Part shown: piece after piece, positions 50,983-60,068 of the stretch | Numbering within the stretch: position 1 is the stretch's first letter | Layout of the letters: each line of letters starts with the position of its first letter | NCBI GenBank assembly: GCA_050261515.1 | Contig: JBLNDJ010000006.1 | Location: 62,001-126,000 of the forward strand | Direction: 5' to 3' | From: JBLNDJ01 sp050261515 | GTDB lineage: Bacteria > Acidobacteriota > Terriglobia > Bryobacterales > Bryobacteraceae | DNA: 64,000 nucleotides | Notes under the pieces: model-generated | Told to the model about the DNA's origin: nothing | Seen by the model: the letters and a program-made list of their open reading frames with translations, nothing else | Database searches by the model: none | Translations under genes and position numbers: made by a program

Positions 50983-52119
50983 TTACGCCGGTTTGAATAC
51001 GCAGCCGGGGTTGTCCTTCACGATGACGCCCTGGCTGTGCTCTCCTTTGTCCGCGATCAGCTCGCGCAAGCAGGCTTCGTGCAGCACGTTGTCCTTGATG
51101 ACGCAGTTTTCAAGGCGCTTGCACACGATCCCGTAGGACGGGCTGTAGGTCCCTTTCCCGCCGTCGTCGCGGCCCACATGCATCGTGTTCCCGACGGCCG
51201 TGATGCCCTTGGCCCCCTCGATGCGGATGTGGCAGGAGTCGGGCGTGTCGAGCTCGGCGTGTTTCCCGCTGCGGTAAATCAGGTTGCCCGTGATGGTCAT
51301 CTGGCTGCACTTGCCGGATTCGGCGAGGTGAATGGCGGAGGTGCCGCTGCGGTCGATGTAGTTGCCGGTGATGTTGTAGTGGCTGCCGCCGGAGGCGAGA
51401 ATACCGGCGTCGCGGTTCCACTCGATGCGGTTGCCGGTAAGGGTAATGGAGGCCGAGCCGCGTCCGGCGAAGCCCGCGCCGCCGTTGCCGGAAAACCAGT
51501 TGTCCATCAGGAAGCCGTCCCAGCCGATGCAGCGCACGCCGTCGCCGCCGCTGTAAGCGATCATCGAGTGGCGGATCGAGAAGCACCAGACGCGCGACAG
51601 CCGCACGCCGTCGCCGCTGAAGCGCGCGACCTGGCAGCGCTCGATGCGGAACGCGTCTTCATGCTTGCCGTAGTCGGGCTTGTCGAGCAGGATGCCGTGG
51701 ATCTGCTTGCCGAGCTCGCCGCCTTCGAGCGAAAGGCCGTCGATCGTGGCGCCGTCGGCGCCGGTTATGTTGACGAGCGATGCGGCTTTGTCGTCGATGA
51801 GCTTCAGCGTGGACCCGCCGCCGCCTCGATAATTCCACGCGGGGACGCCGACGAGGGCCACGCGCGGGCGCAGGCGCAACTCCGAGCAGGCATAGACGGC
51901 GGGCGGGACGAAGACGGCTCCGCCCTGTCCGGCCGCGGCGTCGATGGTTTTCTGGATGGCGCGGGTGTCGTCGGTTTTGCCGTCGCCCTTCGCGCCGAAC
52001 TGGCGGACATCGAGAAGTCCGGCGGCGGGCGTGTCTGATGCAGCAGCCGCGGCCGGCATCCACATTCCCGCGCCGAGCGCGCCGACCCATGCGCGCCGGG
52101 TCAGTGTTTCCGAATCCAT
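50983..52119 (-). CDS. Tat-exported pectate-lyase-like beta-helix protein
   Basis: 378 residues. Tat signal (LTRRAWVGALGAGMW), then the Pectate_lyase_3 entry motif VRQFGAKGDGKTDDTRAIQKTID. Right-handed beta-helix coils follow with recurrent ITGN(Y/L)I and GNRIEWNRDAGI repeats. Likely a polysaccharide lyase or hydrolase; catalytic residues cannot be assigned. The start at 52119 follows AAAGGAG. Confidence 0.87.
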   Translation of the reverse strand: MDSETLTRRAWVGALGAGMWMPAAAAASDTPAAGLLDVRQFGAKGDGKTDDTRAIQKTIDAAAGQGGAVFVPPAVYACSELRLRPRVALVGVPAWNYRGGGGSTLKLIDDKAASLVNITGADGATIDGLSLEGGELGKQIHGILLDKPDYGKHEDAFRIERCQVARFSGDGVRLSRVWCFSIRHSMIAYSGGDGVRCIGWDGFLMDNWFSGNGGAGFAGRGSASITLTGNRIEWNRDAGILASGGSHYNITGNYIDRSGTSAIHLAESGKCSQMTITGNLIYRSGKHAELDTPDSCHIRIEGAKGITAVGNTMHVGRDDGGKGTYSPSYGIVCKRLENCVIKDNVLHEACLRELIADKGEHSQGVIVKDNPGCVFKPA

Positions 52120-52249
52120 GTTTGAGTGCTCCTTTTCTGGAGAGTCTACTCCCATGGGCGGAGGGCCGACCGGAGGGCCGGCCGCGGACCAGGGGATCCG
52201 CCTTACAAAATCTGACGGGATAGACTGGTGTCTTGCCAAGGAGACCTTC

Positions 52250-53812
52250 ATGTTCAGCAGACGCAGATTCTTAGGCGCCGGCGCGGCTCTCGGCGCTCTC
52301 GCAACCAGCCGCACGGCGCGGGCCGACGTTCCCGATCATCTCTGGGCCGGGTACGATTTCGGCCCCGGGCCGGCGATCACGGACCGGCTCAACCAGGGGC
52401 CGTTTCCGGTCGAGCAGGACGATGGGTGGCTGACGATCGCGACCACCACGCAGTCCGCCAAACCCGTCCGGAACTTCGGGATGGGGTTGTGCGGGTACAC
52501 GTGGGAGGAGAGCGGGCCGTCGCTGCCCGCGCGCGCGGGCAGGCAGACGCTCGAGAATCACGTCGAGCAGATGGCGTCGCTGCCGTTCGTCGATGTCCTC
52601 TACATACGCTGCGACTGGCGCGATGTGCAGAAGCAGCCGGGCCGCCTCGATTTGCACCCGGTCTGGAAGCTGACGTTCGATGCCGCGAAGACTTACGGCA
52701 AGCGGGTCGGGTTTCGCGTGATGCTGTCGAACACCGTAGGGCAGCCGCAACAGCTCGCCATGCCGGATTTCGTGCAGCAGAAGGTCCCCATCGTCACGAT
52801 CGGCCGCTCGCGCGAGCATGGCGGCGGGATCGAGTTTCGCGAGCCGCGCTATGAACATCCCGAGTTTTTGAAGGCCTTCCGCGAACTGAACGAACTGCTT
52901 GCGCGCGAGTTCGACGGCCACCCGCAGGCCGAGTTCATGGACCTCATCATGTACGGCTTCTGGGGCGAGGGGCACACGAACGATGTTAAGAACCCATTCC
53001 CGGATTACCTCACGGCCGAGCGCACCATGGCGCATATCACGCAGCTTCAGCTCGACGCGTGGAAGCGCACACCGCTCGCGGTGAACACCGAGCCGGATAT
53101 CAGCCAGGTGGGCAACCGGGAGGTGCAGGACATGTGCGTGCGCGCGGGGTGCTGGCTGCGGTCGGATTCCATCCTCCAGATCGAGGAGCCGCTTCAGATC
53201 GAAATGCTGGCGAACCGGCCGCCGTGGCTCGCCGTCGTGATGGAGGATGGCGGCCTGCGCGAGTACGACGTCAACAAAATCCCGCTCGACAACGCCGGCG
53301 TCAACCTGCGCGAGAAGGCGATGCTGCACGTGCTCGACCTCGGTGCGAACTACTGGTCGCTGTGGACCGAGGGCGATAACCTGAAGCGCTACAACGAGCG
53401 TTATCCGCGCGGCTTCGCGACATTGCAGCAGCGCATGGGATACCGCGTGCGGCCTTCCTGGGTGTGGCAGAGGAAGCGCTACGGAACGAGCGAGGTGATC
53501 GTTGGCGTGACGAACGACGGCGTGGCGGGCGTGCCCGGCGCGCTGCGGCTGTCGCTCGAGAGCCTGGACGGGAAGTTCAAGATGAGCGGGAGCCTCGACG
53601 CGGGACACCCGCACGGCGGCCGGCTGCGGCTGGGGAGCTTCCTGCTGCCCAAAGGCATGGAGGGCCAGCGGCTCAAGCTGCGCGCGGAGATCGAAACCAA
53701 GGGCGTGCGGCGGCCCGTGAACTGGGCCTGCGAGCAGCCGCTCGAGGCGGACGGCTCGTTCGCGATCCGCATCGCTCGGTTCGACGCCAAGGGCTGGCGC
53801 AAGGGAGTGTAA
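52250..53812 (+). CDS. Tat-exported glycosidase-like protein, family unassigned
   Basis: 520 residues. Twin-arginine signal (FSRRRFLGAGAALGALA), then a probable TIM barrel: LYIRCDWRDVQKQPGRLDLHPVW resembles the entry of retaining glycosidases, and EFMDLIMYGFWGEGH and VNTEPD offer acids near strand ends. The C-terminal 110 residues are beta-rich, like a carbohydrate-binding domain (VIVGVTNDGVAGVPGALRLSL). The start follows AAGGAGA by 6 nt. The stop overlaps the next gene (TAATG). It could match DUF4832/DUF4874-type proteins. Confidence 0.7.
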   Translation: MFSRRRFLGAGAALGALATSRTARADVPDHLWAGYDFGPGPAITDRLNQGPFPVEQDDGWLTIATTTQSAKPVRNFGMGLCGYTWEESGPSLPARAGRQTLENHVEQMASLPFVDVLYIRCDWRDVQKQPGRLDLHPVWKLTFDAAKTYGKRVGFRVMLSNTVGQPQQLAMPDFVQQKVPIVTIGRSREHGGGIEFREPRYEHPEFLKAFRELNELLAREFDGHPQAEFMDLIMYGFWGEGHTNDVKNPFPDYLTAERTMAHITQLQLDAWKRTPLAVNTEPDISQVGNREVQDMCVRAGCWLRSDSILQIEEPLQIEMLANRPPWLAVVMEDGGLREYDVNKIPLDNAGVNLREKAMLHVLDLGANYWSLWTEGDNLKRYNERYPRGFATLQQRMGYRVRPSWVWQRKRYGTSEVIVGVTNDGVAGVPGALRLSLESLDGKFKMSGSLDAGHPHGGRLRLGSFLLPKGMEGQRLKLRAEIETKGVRRPVNWACEQPLEADGSFAIRIARFDAKGWRKGV

Positions 53813-54762
53813 TGGCTCTCTTCCTCGGCATCGACGGCGGGCAGTCGAGCACCATCGCGCTGATTGGCGACCAGACGGGGCGCGTCGCCGGCTCGGGGGC
53901 GGGCGGTCCGTGCAATCACGCCGCCGCGGCGGAGGGCCGCGAGAAGTTCTTCCGCGCGATCAACGAATCGGTGGGGGCGGCGTGCCGCGCCGCGTCGCTC
54001 GACCGCGAGACCGTGCGGTTCGAGACGGTCTGCGCGGGGTTCAGCGGCGGGCCGGAGGACAAGCGGCGGTATCTGGAGGAACTGCTCCGCGCGGATCGCT
54101 TTCTGGTCACCACCGACGCGCTCATCGCGCTAGCGGGCGCGACCGGCGGCGGGCCGGGCGTGGTGACGATTTCGGGCACCGGCTCGATCGCCTTCGGGCG
54201 TAACGCCGCGGGCAAGTCCGCGCGCGCGGGCGGCTGGGGCTACATCTTCGGCGACGAGGGCGGGGGATTCGATCTCGCGCGCCAGGGCCTGCGCGCCGCG
54301 CTGCGCCAGGAGGAAGGCTGGGGGCCGGCAACCAAGCTGCACGCGCTGTTCCTTGAAGCCGGCGGGGCGAAATCCGCCAACGAGCTGCTGCATAAGTTCT
54401 ACACCACGGAGTTCGCGCGCCCGCGCATCGCCACGTTCGGCAGGATTGTGGAACGCGCAGCGGAGGAGGGCGACGCGGTGGCGCGCGGCATTCTGCTCAA
54501 GGCGGCGTCCGAGTTGGCGCTGCTCGCGAGCGCCGTCCGGCGGCAGCTTTTCGAGCCGGGCGCGCTGGTGCACGTGGTTCATATGGGCGGCGTGTTTCGC
54601 AGCCCGATTTTACGCGAACAGTTTCGCGAACTGGTCGAGCAGGAGCGCGGCAACCAGTGTGGGCCGCCGCTCTACGCTCCGGCCGTGGGTGCGCTGCTCG
54701 AGGCATACCGGGCATCGGGCCTCACGCCGCGTTTGAGCAACGTGCCGGATGTGAAGAGATGA
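53812..54762 (+). CDS. BadF/BcrA-type sugar kinase (GlcNAc kinase-like)
   Basis: 316 residues of the ASKHA fold. Phosphate-1 loop FLGIDGGQSSTIALIG, catalytic/phosphate-2 region TISGTGSIAFGR, and GDEGGGFDLAR typical of N-acetylglucosamine-kinase-like BadF proteins. It would phosphorylate a sugar released by the exported enzymes just upstream, with which it overlaps (TAATG). No signal peptide. Confidence 0.88.
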   Translation: MALFLGIDGGQSSTIALIGDQTGRVAGSGAGGPCNHAAAAEGREKFFRAINESVGAACRAASLDRETVRFETVCAGFSGGPEDKRRYLEELLRADRFLVTTDALIALAGATGGGPGVVTISGTGSIAFGRNAAGKSARAGGWGYIFGDEGGGFDLARQGLRAALRQEEGWGPATKLHALFLEAGGAKSANELLHKFYTTEFARPRIATFGRIVERAAEEGDAVARGILLKAASELALLASAVRRQLFEPGALVHVVHMGGVFRSPILREQFRELVEQERGNQCGPPLYAPAVGALLEAYRASGLTPRLSNVPDVKR

Positions 54763-54812
54763 GAAGGTCACATGATACGATTAAAAGTTCTACTCCATTC
54801 ACAGAGGTGATC

Positions 54813-55982
54813 ATGCCAAAGCTATCCATTCGCGACCTGGACCTGCGTGGAAAGAGGGTCTTCATTCGAGTCGATTTCAACGTCCCCCTGGCTCCCGGCG
54901 GGCAGGAAATCACCAGCGATAAACGGATTCGCGCGTCGCTTCCCACCATCAAGTACGCGCTCGAGCAGGGCGCGAAGCTCGTCCTGGCGAGCCATCTCGG
55001 CCGGCCGAAGGGCAAGCCGAATCCGGAGATGAGCCTGAAACCGGTGGCGGCGAAGCTCCAGGAGTTGCTCGCGAAGCCGGTCGTCATGGCTGCCGACTGC
55101 ATCGGCCCGGAGGCGCAGAAGCTGAAGGCGAGCGACAACGACATCGTGCTGCTCGAGAACCTGCGGTACCATCCCGAGGAAGAGAAGAACGATCCGGACT
55201 TCGCGCGCGAACTGGCGCAGGGCATCGATTACTACGTCAACGACGCGTTCGGCACCGCGCACCGGGCGCACGCCTCGACGGTCGGGATCATCCAGTTCGT
55301 TCCGAAGGCCGCCGCGGGCCTGCTCATGGAGAAGGAGCTGGAGTATCTCACGAAGGTGACGCAGAACCCGCCGCTGCCGTGCGTAGGCATCCTGGGCGGC
55401 GCGAAGGTTTCCGACAAGATCGAGGTCATCGAGAACCTGCTCAAAATCGTCGATCGCCTGCTGATCGGCGGCGCGATGGCGTACACGTTTATGCGGGCGC
55501 AGGGGAAGGCGACGGGCAAATCGCTCGTTGAGGAAGACAAGATCGCGCTCGCGAAAGAGATTCTGGCCAAGGGCGCCGGCAAACTGCTGCTGCCGGTCGA
55601 TCACGCTGTGACAGCCGAGCTGAAGGCGGGCGCCGCCTACGATGTGGTCGAGACGATTCCCGAGGATAAGCTCGCCGTCGATATCGGCCCGCAGACGATG
55701 GCGCTCTACGCCAACGAAATCGCGAAGGCAAAGAGCGTGATCTGGAACGGCCCGATGGGCGTGTTCGAGAAGCCCCCGTTCGACGCGGGCACGGTCGCGG
55801 TAGCCAAGGCTGTGGCGGCGTCGGGAGCGCTGTCGGTCGTGGGCGGAGGCGATTCGGAGAAAGCGGTGAAGTCGGCCGGCGTTGCCGACAAGATCTCCCA
55901 CATTTCCACCGGCGGCGGCGCGTCGCTCGAGTTCCTCTCCGGAATCGAGCTGCCGGGCGTGGCGGCGCTCACGGACAGGTAG
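54813..55982 (+). CDS. pgk: Phosphoglycerate kinase
   Basis: A 389-residue glycolytic enzyme converting 1,3-bisphosphoglycerate and ADP to 3-phosphoglycerate and ATP. VRVDFNVPLA, LASHLGRPKGK, GGAKVSDKIEVI, GGGDSEKAV and STGGGASLEFL are intact. The ATG at 54813 has GAGGTGA 4 nt upstream. gap is not adjacent. Confidence 0.97.
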   Translation: MPKLSIRDLDLRGKRVFIRVDFNVPLAPGGQEITSDKRIRASLPTIKYALEQGAKLVLASHLGRPKGKPNPEMSLKPVAAKLQELLAKPVVMAADCIGPEAQKLKASDNDIVLLENLRYHPEEEKNDPDFARELAQGIDYYVNDAFGTAHRAHASTVGIIQFVPKAAAGLLMEKELEYLTKVTQNPPLPCVGILGGAKVSDKIEVIENLLKIVDRLLIGGAMAYTFMRAQGKATGKSLVEEDKIALAKEILAKGAGKLLLPVDHAVTAELKAGAAYDVVETIPEDKLAVDIGPQTMALYANEIAKAKSVIWNGPMGVFEKPPFDAGTVAVAKAVAASGALSVVGGGDSEKAVKSAGVADKISHISTGGGASLEFLSGIELPGVAALTDR

Positions 55983-56050
55983 CTGGGGGCCCCATTCTCC
56001 TGCAACCTCCGCTTAGGGTATATCATCGAAAAGGAGTATTGGAGAGGAAG

Positions 56051-56590
56051 ATGGCGAGACATTTGAAGGTCCTTGCTTTATGTGGTGCGGCGCTGCTGTT
56101 GGCTTCGAGCGCCGCCCAGGCCAAGCCTGGGGAAGAGGCCTATTTGAAGGCTAAGGTCACTCCGGGGCGGGCCGGTGTGTTTGTGGACGGGAAGTATGTT
56201 GGGCCGGCAGCGAACTTTCGCGTTGCCAGAAAGTATGCGCTGGCCCCCGGCAAGCACGAAGTGAAACTGATCGACCCCCGCTACGAGGAGTTCACCACCA
56301 CGGTGGATCTCGTCGCGGGAAAGACCGTTACGTTGTCCGAAACGTTGAAGCCGCTGCCGACTCCCAAGGGTCCTTTTGGCGTGCTGCGGACCAAGAGCGC
56401 GGATAAGTTTGCGGCGGTCTACATCAACGATAAGTATTACGGACACGCCGACGAGTTCAGTAACGGCTCGCAGGGGGTACTGTTGCCCCCGGGCGAGTAC
56501 ACTGTCCGAATCGAGCCCCTCTCCGGCGGAGATGCGGTGTCGAAAAAAGTCCAGATCGAGACCGGTAAGACAGTCATCGTGGAAAAGTAA
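56051..56590 (+). CDS. Exported PEGA-domain protein
   Basis: 179 residues. Signal peptide (about 1-25, ending AQA), then two PEGA-like beta repeats: VTPGRAGVFVDGKYVGPA with LAPGKHEVKLIDPRYEEF, and VYINDKYYGHADEF with LPPGEYTVRIEPLSGG. PEGA domains are surface or periplasmic adhesion/scaffold modules. The start at 56051 follows GGAGAGGAAG; an upstream TTG at 56039 is possible. Confidence 0.85.
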   Translation: MARHLKVLALCGAALLLASSAAQAKPGEEAYLKAKVTPGRAGVFVDGKYVGPAANFRVARKYALAPGKHEVKLIDPRYEEFTTTVDLVAGKTVTLSETLKPLPTPKGPFGVLRTKSADKFAAVYINDKYYGHADEFSNGSQGVLLPPGEYTVRIEPLSGGDAVSKKVQIETGKTVIVEK

Positions 56591-56600
56591 ACTGCCTTCA

Positions 56601-56630
56601 GGCGGCGCGGGCCGTTGGTTCCGCGCCGCC
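56601..56630. terminator. Strong hairpin after the PEGA gene
   Basis: GGCGGCGCGG, a 10-nt loop, then CCGCGCCGCC: perfect 10-bp G/C stem 11 nt after the stop codon. It lacks a T-run. Confidence 0.6.
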
Positions 56631-56689
56631 AACCCATTCCTCTCCTCCGCGCCGCCTCCCGGAAACGCTACACTCTGGACGGAGGCTTT

Positions 56690-57592
56690 ATGTCCATTCG
56701 GCCTATCAAGCGGCTTTCGCGGTCCAAGCCGGCTCTCGAGGGCGCGGGTGTTCATCTTCGCCGTGCGTTCGGCTTCGGAAACACGACCGACTTCGATCCC
56801 TTCCTCCTGCTCGACGACTTCCGCAGCGACGTTCCAGAGGATTACCTGGCGGGCTTCCCCTGGCATCCGCACCGCGGAATCGAGACGATCACCTACGTGC
56901 TTGCCGGAACGGTAGAGCACGGAGACAGCCTCGGCAACCAAGGCTCCATCGGAGCGGGCGACGTCCAGTGGATGACCGCCGGCAGCGGCATCATCCATCA
57001 GGAAATGCCCAAGGGCGACAGCGCGGGCATCATGCACGGTTTCCAGTTGTGGGCGAACCTTCCGGCGTCGCTCAAAATGACCGAGCCACGCTACCAGGAC
57101 GTGAAATCGGGCGAGATCCCGGAGATCACCGACGACGACGGCACGCGCGTGCGCGTCATCTGCGGAACGTTCTGGGGCAAGAAGGGCCCGGCCGACGGCG
57201 TCGCCGCCGACCCGATCTACCTGGACGTATCGGTGCCCGCCGGCCGCGCCAAGACGCTCCCGGTCGAGACGACGCGCCACGCCTTCGCCTATGTGTTCGA
57301 CGGAGCCGGGAAGTTCTGCAACTCCTCGGGGCCGCTCGCGGTTCCGACCGAGCCGGTGGGATGGGCCGACACGAAGCCGCCCACGGAGGCGGACAACCGC
57401 TCGCTGGTTCTGTTCGACCGCGGCGACGAAGTTACGGTGCGCGCCGGCAACGACGGAATCCGGTTCCTGCTGGTCTCAGGCCAGCCGATCCAGGAGCCGG
57501 TGGCGTGGTACGGGCCAATCGTCATGAACACGCAGGAACAGCTCCGCCAGGCGTTCGACGAGCTCGAGCGGGGCACATTCCTGAGGAGGTAG
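56690..57592 (+). CDS. Pirin-like cupin protein
   Basis: A 300-residue bicupin of the pirin family. Metal ligands of the N-terminal cupin are visible in FPWHPHRGIETITYVL, VEHGDS and GSGIIHQEMP. Pirins bind iron or copper; some are quercetinases. The start follows GGAGG. It lies 4 bp before the flavoprotein gene, so the two form a unit. Confidence 0.93.
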   Translation: MSIRPIKRLSRSKPALEGAGVHLRRAFGFGNTTDFDPFLLLDDFRSDVPEDYLAGFPWHPHRGIETITYVLAGTVEHGDSLGNQGSIGAGDVQWMTAGSGIIHQEMPKGDSAGIMHGFQLWANLPASLKMTEPRYQDVKSGEIPEITDDDGTRVRVICGTFWGKKGPADGVAADPIYLDVSVPAGRAKTLPVETTRHAFAYVFDGAGKFCNSSGPLAVPTEPVGWADTKPPTEADNRSLVLFDRGDEVTVRAGNDGIRFLLVSGQPIQEPVAWYGPIVMNTQEQLRQAFDELERGTFLRR

Positions 57593-57596
57593 CGCT

Positions 57597-58793
57597 GTGG
57601 AGCAGTCCAGATTCGCGATCCTCGGCGGAGGAATGGCGGCCGGATACGCGGCCAAGCAACTCGTCGAGTTGGGGCTCAAGCCGGGAGAGCTGGCGATCTT
57701 ATCGGCCGACACGTTTGCGCCGTACGAGAGGCCCCCGCTGTCGAAGGGTTTCCTCGCCGGCCGCGACACCGAGGACGGCATCCGGATCAATCCCGAGAGC
57801 TTCTACCGCGAGCACGGGATCGAGGTGAAGCTCAGTTGCGAAGTGGCCGCGATCGATGCGGGGCGCAAGCGGCTCACGCTCGCGCGGGGCGGCGAGTTCG
57901 GCTTCGAGAAGCTGATCGCCGCCCCCGGCGCGGCCGCGCGCAGGCTCGACATCCCGGGCGCGCAGCTCGACAACGTACGTCATCTCCGCTCGCTCGACGA
58001 CTCTGCCGCGCTCAGGCAGCGCGCGGAGAACGCGAAGCGCGCCGTCGTCATCGGGGGCGGGTTCATCGGCATGGAAGTAGGGGCGGTGCTCGCGCAGAAA
58101 GGGATCGAGGTGACGCTGGCGCTCCGCGACGACCGCATCGGGAAAGCCATCTTCACGCCGGAGATGTCGCGATTCTTCGAGACATACTACGCCGCAAAGG
58201 GAGTGCGCATCGTCAAGGGAATGGCCTTGAAAGAGCTGCGCGGCGCGGGAGCGGTGAGCTCGGCGGTGCTCGACGGCGGGCAGGAAATCCCCTGCGACCT
58301 CGTGGTGGCGGGTATTGGAGCGGCGCCGGTGACGGATATGCTGGCCGCGAGCGGCTTCGAAATAAACAACGGCGTGGTTGTGAACGAATACCTCGAGACC
58401 AGCCTGCCCGGCATCTACGCCGCCGGCGACGCCGCGAACTACTACGACGTGCTCTTCAACAAGCGCCGGCGCGTGGAGCACTGGGACAACGCGGTTTCGC
58501 AGGGCGAGCATTGCGCGCGCCAGCTCATGGGCGAGCGCGCGCCGTTCCGGCACGTGCCCTATTTCTTCTCCGACGTCTTCGACCTCTCTTACGAGTATTG
58601 GGGAGATGCCGCGGGCGCGGACCAGGTGGTCCACAAGGGCGACGTCACGACCAACAGCTTCAGCGTGTGGTGGCTCCGCGGCGGGCGTGTTGTGGCGGCG
58701 TTCGTAATGAACCGTCCCGACGCCGAGCGCGAGGCCGCGCCGAAGTGGATCGAATCCGGGGAAGACTATTCGCGCCAGGTGTCGGGCCTCTGA
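57597..58793 (+). CDS. FAD-dependent ferredoxin/monodehydroascorbate-reductase-like enzyme
   Basis: 398 residues. FAD loop ILGGGMAAGYAAK, NAD(P) loop VIGGGFIGMEVGAVLAQKG and a second FAD motif IYAAGDAANYYD identify an AIF/ferredoxin-reductase-type flavoprotein. ERPPLSKGFL matches the monodehydroascorbate reductase branch. GTG start at 57597 with GAGGAGG 10 nt upstream. The electron acceptor is unknown. Confidence 0.9.
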   Translation: MEQSRFAILGGGMAAGYAAKQLVELGLKPGELAILSADTFAPYERPPLSKGFLAGRDTEDGIRINPESFYREHGIEVKLSCEVAAIDAGRKRLTLARGGEFGFEKLIAAPGAAARRLDIPGAQLDNVRHLRSLDDSAALRQRAENAKRAVVIGGGFIGMEVGAVLAQKGIEVTLALRDDRIGKAIFTPEMSRFFETYYAAKGVRIVKGMALKELRGAGAVSSAVLDGGQEIPCDLVVAGIGAAPVTDMLAASGFEINNGVVVNEYLETSLPGIYAAGDAANYYDVLFNKRRRVEHWDNAVSQGEHCARQLMGERAPFRHVPYFFSDVFDLSYEYWGDAAGADQVVHKGDVTTNSFSVWWLRGGRVVAAFVMNRPDAEREAAPKWIESGEDYSRQVSGL

Positions 58794-58824
58794 CGCGGCT
58801 TGATGCGGCGGGGCGGCCGGAGCG

Positions 58825-59952
58825 TCAGGCCCTGCGGGCCCGCGCTTCGAGGAAGCCGACGACGGAGGCGCGCGAGATGACGCCCGAGATGCGGCCGCCC
58901 TCGGAGACGGGAAGCTGGTTGACGTCCTCGCGGCCCATGGTTTCGAGGGCTTCGGAGATGGGGGCGTCGGGCGAGATCGTTTGCGAGCCGTCGAGCGGGC
59001 GCATGACGTCGGCGACCGTCTTGAAGCGCCACTGCGCCTGCGGAAACCGGCCGACCTCGCGCGGGCTGATGAGGCCGATCATCTCGCCGTTGCTGGTGAC
59101 GAGGAAGCAGAAGCGCGCGGTTTGAAGCGCGTTGTCTTCCACGAAGGATTGCAGGTTGGTCCAGGCCTCGACGGCGGGGCAGTCGCGCACCATCAGGTCG
59201 CTCACGCGCACGCCGCCGAGCAACTCCGAAAGCCGCGCCGCCGCGTAGCTCGAGCCCGCCGCGTCGAACAGGAACCAGCCGATGAAGGCGATCCACAGGC
59301 CGCCGAATCCGGCTCCGGCGGCGAAGCGTACCACGCCCGCGGCCATGAACAGCACCGCGACCGCGCGGCCGACGCGCGCCGCGATGCGCGTAGAGCGCGG
59401 CGCGTTCCCGTTGAAATGCCAGATGATGGAGCGCAGCACGCGGCCGCCGTCGAGCGGGAAGCCCGGGATCATGTTGAAGACCGCGAGCGACAGGTTGATG
59501 TAGCCGAGCCATTCGAGCACGGCGGTGGCCGGCGATTCGGTGGAACTGGCGGCGCGCCAGCCGAACAGCCAAGCGAGGCCGAGGCAGACGGCGCCGATCG
59601 CGGCGCTCGCGATCGGCCCGGCGATCGCCATCCGGAACTCCGCCTTCGCGTTCGCGGGCTCTCCTTCGATCTGCGCAACTCCGCCCAGCGCGAACAGCGT
59701 AATGCTGCGTACCGGCAGCCCCTGCGATTTCGCGACCAGCGAGTGCGACAGCTCGTGGGCCACCAGCGCCACGAAGAATAGCAGCGCGGTGAGCAACGCC
59801 GAAGCCCACACGACAGGCACGCCCCAGTCCGGATGCGTTGAGCCGAACAGATCGGCGAGCGAGACCGCGATCATCAGCGCGATGAGAATCCAGCTATAGT
59901 GCAGGCCGATCTCGATGCCGAAAATGCGTCCGAGTTTGACGTGGCTTCGCAT
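58825..59952 (-). CDS. M50 site-2 protease with tandem CBS domains
   Basis: 375 residues. About six membrane helices, with the intramembrane zinc motif HELSHSL (about residue 75) and NMIPGFPLDGGR (about 155-170). Two CBS domains lie in the last 125 residues (VSDLMVRDCPAVEA, VADVMRPLDGSQTI). SpoIVFB/Rip-type intramembrane protease whose CBS pair senses adenine nucleotides in relatives. Start MRSHVKLGR at 59952. Diverges from the phosphodiesterase gene. Confidence 0.92.
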   Translation of the reverse strand: MRSHVKLGRIFGIEIGLHYSWILIALMIAVSLADLFGSTHPDWGVPVVWASALLTALLFFVALVAHELSHSLVAKSQGLPVRSITLFALGGVAQIEGEPANAKAEFRMAIAGPIASAAIGAVCLGLAWLFGWRAASSTESPATAVLEWLGYINLSLAVFNMIPGFPLDGGRVLRSIIWHFNGNAPRSTRIAARVGRAVAVLFMAAGVVRFAAGAGFGGLWIAFIGWFLFDAAGSSYAAARLSELLGGVRVSDLMVRDCPAVEAWTNLQSFVEDNALQTARFCFLVTSNGEMIGLISPREVGRFPQAQWRFKTVADVMRPLDGSQTISPDAPISEALETMGREDVNQLPVSEGGRISGVISRASVVGFLEARARRA

Positions 59953-60068
59953 ACAACTTCCCGGCTGCTTCCATGATCGCACCGCCGTGCACGGGGCGCA
60001 CTGCTCCGCCGCACCTGCCGCGCGCGGGCCGGCCCCCTTGTTACGATGAAATTCAGGTCTACGCTTTC

